Shown here one piece after another: positions 54,494-59,164 of a stretch of 59,164 nucleotides of DNA; position 1 is the stretch's first letter, and every line of letters begins with the position of its first letter. The notes beneath the pieces are model-generated. The model was given only the letters and a program-made list of their open reading frames with translations, had not been told where the DNA came from and searched no databases. The position numbers were made by a program, and so were the translations under genes. The stretch spans positions 1 through 59,164 of the forward strand of contig JAAFJX010000024.1 in the NCBI GenBank assembly GCA_013299045.1, in the 5' to 3' direction. The DNA comes from Cytophagales bacterium (lineage in GTDB: Bacteria; Bacteroidota; Bacteroidia; Cytophagales; Bernardetiaceae).

Positions 54494-54834
54494 AAATAGA
54501 CGAAAAAGCATAATTCTCTTGGAATCAAACGCCTTTCTTTTTTGGGGCTATTCGCCATACTTTTCTGTTTCAAAACCAGCCTTAGAACTGCTTTTGATGT
54601 TTGACCTTGCGCTTACTTCATTCATTTAGAACAAGCCCTATAATCTGACTTGTCTCATAATTGTTGTGCTTTGATTGCAATGACAATAATTTTGAATGGC
54701 TTAAAAAAAAGGAATGCCACTGCTATACAAACTGTGTCATGGTGCGCCAAAAGTTTTAGCCAATTTTGGAAATTGTACTCTTAGATGCAATCTATTGCTT
54801 GTTTAGTTTGCTGCTGAGTTGTCGTGCTTAATGC

Positions 54835-55185
54835 TTAAACCTTTTTGTCGCGTGTTGGTTTTTTACGATCACTTGAGCGTATGCCGCCAGCTTTTTCGTA
54901 TTCATTGCTATTAGGGCCATAAACAGCCTTAACAGCAGCCAAAAAACGCAAGTTGAGTTCGCCTAGTGCTTTCTCTGCTTCTTCAAAAATATTTTTTGCT
55001 GCATCTGCATCAGAAAGCAGTTTGTTGTACGCCTGTAACAAGCGCTCTACTTCGCCTATTTTCTTTTCAAAGGTGGCTAAATCTAAGCCATTGCCTAAAT
55101 CTAGTTTCGGATTGATAGATTTGAGACCGCTAATGCGTAGCTGTGCCTTCTGTACTACGGTAGATGTTTTCTTTGCTCTTGCCAT
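54835..55185 (-). CDS. Conserved small helical protein of unknown function
   Basis: A 116-residue protein with basic ends (MARAKKTSTVV and DRKKPTRDKKV), a LDLGNGLDLATFEKKI segment, a coiled-coil middle (about 35-85) and YGPNSNEYEKAGG near the C-terminus. I recall similar sequences in Cyanobacteria and Bacteroidota without an assigned function, so I call it conserved with moderate confidence. It could bind nucleic acid given its basic tails. It is separated from yaaA by a 373-bp spacer (55186-55558) in which I see no gene or clear signal. Confidence 0.7.
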   Translation of the reverse strand: MARAKKTSTVVQKAQLRISGLKSINPKLDLGNGLDLATFEKKIGEVERLLQAYNKLLSDADAAKNIFEEAEKALGELNLRFLAAVKAVYGPNSNEYEKAGGIRSSDRKKPTRDKKV

Positions 55186-55558
55186 CTTGAACTAAGCATT
55201 GAGTGGAATTAAAGAATAGAAATTAATGATAAAAAAGCATCTGTTGGCCATTCAATTAAATTTTTAAAGCAATGAATACGATAAAGTTCATTGAATAAGA
55301 ACAGATGAGTGGGCAAATATGATTTTTAATTTTAGAATATACAAAAAATAACTTAACTTTTTTTAAGATGCCTTCCCTTACTATTTCTAATCGTCTATTG
55401 ATTTGCTTTAAAAGCTATATTTTAAACTTTAATAGCGTGTCAAGAAAGTGAAAGCACAAAATACAAAAAGACATAGCCAATGGCCTTGTTCTTAAAGCGT
55501 ATTAGAAATTCAGAATAACGGAATGCTTCGTTAGTTTACTTGTATGTTTTGTTACAAA

Positions 55559-56338
55559 CTATCGGCTAAAAATCCATTCAGAGCTACTAGAAATATTTGC
55601 ATTGAAGGTATATTTATTTTCATTAAAGAGTTTAATTTTTGATGGATTCATTATTTTGTTTTTAATAATATATTTTGTCATTTCACCTCTAGCTTTCTTT
55701 GCTAAAGTTCCTATAATTTTATATTGATTGTCTTTAAACTCTTTAAACTGAACATGAATAACATTAGCCTGAACTTGATTAAAATTTATTGCTTTTGAAT
55801 ATTCTTCTGAAGCGAGATTAATCAAATAAGGTTTTTTGAATATGCTCAATTCCGTATTCAAAAAATTAGTGAGCTTATCTTGCCAAAATTGATAAAGGTT
55901 GCCTCCTTTATTATTCTTGAGCGGAATCCCCATTTCTAAACGATATGGCTGCATGAGGTCGAGTGGCCTAAGAAAGCCATAAAGCCCTGAAAGAATGCGC
56001 AAGTGTTCTTGGGCGTAGGTTATATCTTTGGCATCAAAACCATTGGCATCAAGCCCCCTATACACCTCACCATTGAATGCAAAAAGAGCGGCTTTGCTAT
56101 TTGCGGCTGTATATTCTGATGAGAACTCGCCATAACGCGCAACGTTTTGTTCTGCAAGTTTTTCGCTGATAGCCATCATTTTTTGCAAATCGGCAGCGTT
56201 TTGCCATTTCATAATGCGCACTAATTCTTGCACTTCGTCTTGAAAATATGGCAAAGAACAGGTTACAATATTCTGTAAATGAACAGGTAGCGGGCTTTTA
56301 AAATCTTGATTCTTGGCTGGCGAAATAAGTATAAGCAT
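55559..56338 (-). CDS. yaaA: Peroxide stress protein YaaA (DUF328/UPF0246)
   Basis: A 259-residue cytoplasmic protein of the YaaA family, which lowers free iron damage during peroxide stress in Escherichia coli. Signatures are LILISPAKNQDF, AFNGEVYRGLDA, LRILSGLYGFLRPLDLMQPYR, and the C-terminal KKARGEMTKYIIKN. The ATG at 56338 gives the canonical MLILISPAK start; an ATG three codons upstream is possible. A well-formed Bacteroidota promoter lies just upstream. Confidence 0.93.
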   Translation of the reverse strand: MLILISPAKNQDFKSPLPVHLQNIVTCSLPYFQDEVQELVRIMKWQNAADLQKMMAISEKLAEQNVARYGEFSSEYTAANSKAALFAFNGEVYRGLDANGFDAKDITYAQEHLRILSGLYGFLRPLDLMQPYRLEMGIPLKNNKGGNLYQFWQDKLTNFLNTELSIFKKPYLINLASEEYSKAINFNQVQANVIHVQFKEFKDNQYKIIGTLAKKARGEMTKYIIKNKIMNPSKIKLFNENKYTFNANISSSSEWIFSR

Positions 56339-56376
56339 AGAAGGCATTTTAGGAGTTATACCATATAAAGACAGCG

Positions 56377-56407
56377 CAAAAGTACAAATTTTTGATATGC
56401 TCTCAAA
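56377..56407 (-). promoter_or_regulatory. yaaA promoter
   Basis: On the minus strand TTTG (56407-56404), 19 bases, then TACTTTTG (56384-56377), a perfect fit to TTTG-N19-TAnnTTTG. It lies about 40 bases upstream of the yaaA start. Confidence 0.75.
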
Positions 56408-56451
56408 GACAAGTCCTGCTGTGCATATTGAATTTGCTCATTGGCCACCTG

Positions 56452-56745
56452 GTTGTCCCTTGATAAAGCGCATTCAATAGATGTAAGCTAAGTTGAAGAG
56501 AGCAGTTTATCTATTTTAGGAATAACTTTCGGTCTTTGTTGCACTTGTCTTCTCTACTTTTTGCCTTGATTCAGCACTGAAGCGCGAGCTGAAAGTTCCG
56601 ACCGTATGGCATAGCAGGCCGCAAGAAGCCTTGAGATTTTGCCAGTTATTTGACAAAATAGGCTAAAAACCCAGAATTTTTAAAGATAAAATTTTTGTTT
56701 AATTTACTGGTAATAAATATCTTAGGTGTATTTCAAAGAAAGACT
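56452..56745. repeat. Family A repeat, copy A4
   Basis: Starts GTTGTCCCTTGATAAAG and ends CAAAGAAAGACT. It shares CTGAAGCGCGAGCTGAAAGT and TTTGCCAGTTATTTGACAAA with copies A1 and A2. It lies between the divergent yaaA and DUF262 genes in the 936-bp gap 56339-57274. Confidence 0.8.
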
Positions 56746-56784
56746 ACGTAACGGGAATTATAGGGGAATAGATTTTGTTTTTAG

Positions 56785-56894
56785 ATACAAAACAATAACT
56801 ATTAGGGAATGCGTATTTTGTATTATCAAAAAATATTTTGAACAAAAAACATCTTAAACAATACACGAAAACGCAATGCGTATTTTGTATTGTT
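56785..56894 (+). other. Two related stem-loops with a shared 17-bp direct repeat
   Basis: AATGCGTATTTTGTATT occurs at 56808-56824 and 56875-56891. Each copy pairs with upstream sequence: ATACAAAA (56785-56792) with the first, and AACAATACACGAAAACGC (56857-56874) with GCGTATTTTGTATTGTT (56878-56894). Two tandem hairpins precede the DUF262 cassette. Confidence 0.6.
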
Positions 56895-56999
56895 ATAGAT
56901 TGATTGACGCAATGTATTTAATTATAAGTTATTTATTTTCAATAGTTTAAGATTTATTTTTAGAGATATTTGGAAAAATAAAAAAGAATTTTTATTTTT

Positions 57000-57232
57000 G
57001 CGGGGAAATAGGCGTGAGTTGCGTCTATTTATGAGTTGCGGCGAAATGCCTTCGCTTCGCTCAGGCACTTCGCCACAACGGAGCGGGGATTACACCCTTG
57101 TTGCACTCGTGCCTACGGCACTTCGCACAACAAGGGATTTGCAAAATTACAAAAAATTTACTCGCTTCGCTCGTATTTTTTGTAACTTCGCAAATCCCCG
57201 CTCCGTTAGCGGCAATGGTAGGACGACCGCAC
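57000..57232 (+). other. Nested multi-hairpin region, attC-like site E
   Basis: Several inverted repeats follow one another or nest: AATAGGCG with CGTCTATT; GTTGCGGCGAA with TTCGCCACAAC; AACGGAGCGGGGATT with AATCCCCGCTCCGTT (perfect, 15 bp). Inside the last are CCCTTGTTG with CAACAAGGG, and TTACAAAAAAT with ATTTTTTGTAA. It ends CCGTTAGCGGC. The structure is a large branched cruciform directly upstream of the DUF262 gene. Confidence 0.8.
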
Positions 57233-57274
57233 CACCGACAAAAGAACGATTAACAAAAAAAAATAAACAGCAAT

Positions 57275-59017
57275 ATGTCAAAACTAAATGTTGACCAGAA
57301 AACAATAATGTTACTTTTCTCAGATAAAAAATCTGACTTTCTTATCCCAGACTATCAAAGACCTTACGCTTGGGAAGAAGGACAATGCCAAACCCTTTGG
57401 GACGACATTTTTACTTTCGCATTTCCAGACAACAACAGCGACAAATTTGACAGCAATGAAGAATACTTTTTGGGTTCAATAGTAACTTTTGAAAATGACA
57501 ACAATAAAAAAGAAGTAATTGACGGACAGCAACGGTTAACCACTTTAATGTTGTTATTACGAGCTTTCTATGCAAAGTTTGGCAATATGCAAGACGAGAA
57601 CTCAAAAAGCACCCGTGAAAGAATTGCACAATGTCTATGGAAAACAAATGAATTTGGACAACCAAATCTAAACATACTCAAAATTGACTCGGAGGTGGCA
57701 ACCGATAATGACAAAGACGAGTTTTTAGAAATACTTAAAACTGGTATTGTTAACAAAGACCAAAAAAGCAACTACGCCAAGAACTATCGCTTTTTTCAAG
57801 AAAAAATAGACAACTTTTTAAGTGAATACCCCTCATATTTTGCATACTTGCCTGCAAGAATTTTAGGTAACTGTATTCTATTACCAATTGACGCAGAGTC
57901 TCAGGACACAGCCTTGAGAATATTTTCAACATTGAATGATAGAGGGCTACCATTGTCTGATGCCGACATTTTTAAAGCACAATTTTACAAGCATTACAGT
58001 ACAAAAAACCAAAAAGACAAATTCATTGAGCAATGGAAAGAACTTGAAGAAATTACGGCTAGAATTTTCAAACCATTGAATGGAACACCAATGGACGAGC
58101 TTTTTACAAGATATATGTATTTTGTCCGTGCAAAACAAGGTATAAAATCAAGCACAACAGAAGCCTTACGCAAGTTTTACGAAAAAGGCAAATACTCTAT
58201 TCTCAAACAAGATGAGACTTTATCAAATCTCAAAATACTTGTTGATTTTTGGAATGACGTTTACAATCAAAATACTGACAGATTTTCGGCTAATATTCTA
58301 AGAAAATTATTTATCCTTAATTCCGCACCAAATGGTATGTGGACGTATTTTTTGTCCGTATATTTTCTACAAAACAAAAACGGTCACGAACAATTAGAGG
58401 AACAAAAATTAGACGAGTTTTTAAATAAAACAGTCGCATTTGTTTGGGCTTATGCATTCACTAATCCTGGTGTTAACGCTTTAAGAACGCCTGTTTATGC
58501 CGAGATGATAAATATTGTAACAGACAAAACAGTCAACTTTGAAGAACATAAATTTGACGAAAACACATTGCGAACAGCAATCAATAATTTTGAGTTTAAA
58601 AATGGAAGACCAATTACAAGGTCAATGTTAACTTGGTGGGCATTTAAAGTTGATAATCAAGAAATCCCAACACTCACTACGAATTTTGACATTGAACATA
58701 TTTTTGCACGAAAAAGACAAGAAAATGACAAGTCGCTTTCCAATACAAAAAACTTAGAAGTTCTTGGTAACAAATCTTTACTAGAAGATAAAATAAACAT
58801 AAGAGCATCTGATTACAGATTTAGTGATAAAACCAAGTATTACAAAGGTTTCACTAACGACAAAGGACAACAAAAAGCAGGTTCAATTATTTCTGAATTA
58901 GTGAATTTGGCAGACACCAAAACAGACTTTAACGAGCAAGACATAATTAACAGAAGTGAAAAAATAGTGAATGAATTTATTGACTTTTTAAAACAGAAAA
59001 ACTTATTAAAACAATAA
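57275..59017 (+). CDS. DUF262/DUF1524 protein (GmrSD-type IV restriction enzyme-like)
   Basis: A 580-residue defence-type protein. The N-terminal DUF262 (GmrS-like, ParB-fold) domain has IPDYQRPYAWE and EVIDGQQRLTTL, the expected nucleotide-binding signature. The C-terminal DUF1524-like HNH region has DIEHIFARKR and NLEVLGNKSLLEDKIN. Fused GmrSD enzymes cleave DNA with modified cytosines; whether this one does is inference. The gene is AT-rich and alone. It is framed by the branched hairpin region upstream and a 67-bp sequence downstream that also ends the first accessory island. Confidence 0.88.
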   Translation: MSKLNVDQKTIMLLFSDKKSDFLIPDYQRPYAWEEGQCQTLWDDIFTFAFPDNNSDKFDSNEEYFLGSIVTFENDNNKKEVIDGQQRLTTLMLLLRAFYAKFGNMQDENSKSTRERIAQCLWKTNEFGQPNLNILKIDSEVATDNDKDEFLEILKTGIVNKDQKSNYAKNYRFFQEKIDNFLSEYPSYFAYLPARILGNCILLPIDAESQDTALRIFSTLNDRGLPLSDADIFKAQFYKHYSTKNQKDKFIEQWKELEEITARIFKPLNGTPMDELFTRYMYFVRAKQGIKSSTTEALRKFYEKGKYSILKQDETLSNLKILVDFWNDVYNQNTDRFSANILRKLFILNSAPNGMWTYFLSVYFLQNKNGHEQLEEQKLDEFLNKTVAFVWAYAFTNPGVNALRTPVYAEMINIVTDKTVNFEEHKFDENTLRTAINNFEFKNGRPITRSMLTWWAFKVDNQEIPTLTTNFDIEHIFARKRQENDKSLSNTKNLEVLGNKSLLEDKINIRASDYRFSDKTKYYKGFTNDKGQQKAGSIISELVNLADTKTDFNEQDIINRSEKIVNEFIDFLKQKNLLKQ

Positions 59018-59028
59018 TAACCACAGCA

Positions 59029-59095
59029 GCTAACAGCGGTAACCGTTGCACAACTACGACAAAAATTCAAAAACCAAGAATTTCAAAAGATTTCG
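59029..59095 (+). repeat. 67-bp cassette-end repeat, copy 2
   Basis: Matches 44034-44100 with one mismatch. It begins 12 bp after the DUF262 stop. After it, the sequence contains a small hairpin (GCGAGGCTAAAATTAGGCTTCGC region, 59118-59140) before AAATTTCGAGG at the window end, which realigns with 44093-44103. Copy 1 therefore lacks an internal ~60-bp segment. Confidence 0.9.
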
Positions 59096-59164
59096 GCTTG
59101 CATAAAACCATTCTGAGCGAGGCTAAAATTAGGCTTCGCTATTTTTTTTGTAAAAATTTCGAGG

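Noticed and set aside
56998-57294. 98-codon open frame through the cruciform region
   Set aside because: It is a by-product of repeated hairpin sequence, with no protein-like composition or start signal, and it overlaps the DUF262 gene start.
1-59164. tRNA, rRNA or riboswitch genes
   Set aside because: No cloverleaf with a GGTTCRANYCC arm, no rRNA sequence and no recognisable riboswitch core was seen on either strand.
32589-59164. Prophage or conjugative element as the source of the accessory regions
   Set aside because: No integrase, structural phage, relaxase or Tra genes are present; the KilA-N domain alone is not sufficient.

Overview
The window reads as chromosomal DNA of a Bacteroidota bacterium, most likely of the Cytophagales type. 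Supporting signs are two very large secreted proteases ending in type IX secretion (T9SS) sorting domains, several TTG/TAnnTTTG-type promoters, a 7TMR-DISM/SpoIIE phosphatase, PKD repeats, a peptidoglycan M23 peptidase with the usual N-terminal membrane anchor of this phylum, and scarce Shine-Dalgarno sequences. The species cannot be named from the sequence.

Layout. 1-16.7 kb is housekeeping sequence: the tail of a CAP-like protein, uvrB, yidC (convergent), ilvE, a polytopic membrane protein coupled to an M23 peptidase, a 1617-residue subtilase, nuoH and dihydroorotase. 16.9-29.1 kb is on the minus strand and encodes two sensor/SpoIIE-type phosphatases around an FAD oxidoreductase, then an 1810-residue trypsin-like secreted protease. 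29.2-32.5 kb carries a thiolase, a SPOR protein and an Hpt protein.

32.6-44.1 kb is accessory DNA: an ISAs1-type insertion sequence with two in-frame stops, a bacterial-PH membrane protein, a complete type I restriction-modification locus (hsdM, rhuM remnant, KilA-N, hsdS, GxxExxY, hsdR), a frameshifted RibD/DHFR-like gene and a YdeI/OmdA-like gene. Hairpin-rich spacers resembling integron attC sites separate the units. Inside the RM locus a 43-bp repeat family marks almost every gene boundary and also occurs twice, in frame, inside hsdS.

44.8-56.3 kb returns to chromosomal genes: a methyltransferase, bioA and DUF2256 gene (minus strand), a Na/Pi-cotransporter-like protein, an SDR-gmhA-yigZ operon, an arsR-DUF6428-metallophosphoesterase operon with a visible ArsR operator, a small conserved protein and yaaA. 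57.0-59.0 kb is a second defence cassette, a GmrSD/DUF262 protein. It lies between an elaborate nested-hairpin region and a trailing sequence that is almost identical to the one ending the first accessory island.

Most long spacers are filled by two families of non-coding dispersed repeats. Family A has ends like AGTCGTCCCTTAAAA, and family B is a ~490-bp MITE-like element. Family B copies are in places nested in family A, and many copies lie between convergent genes.

The strongest candidate for an undescribed system is the modular RM locus whose parts are delimited by the 43-bp repeat, set in an attC-like cassette array without a visible integrase. All functional statements come from reading motifs and sequence; no database search was run.
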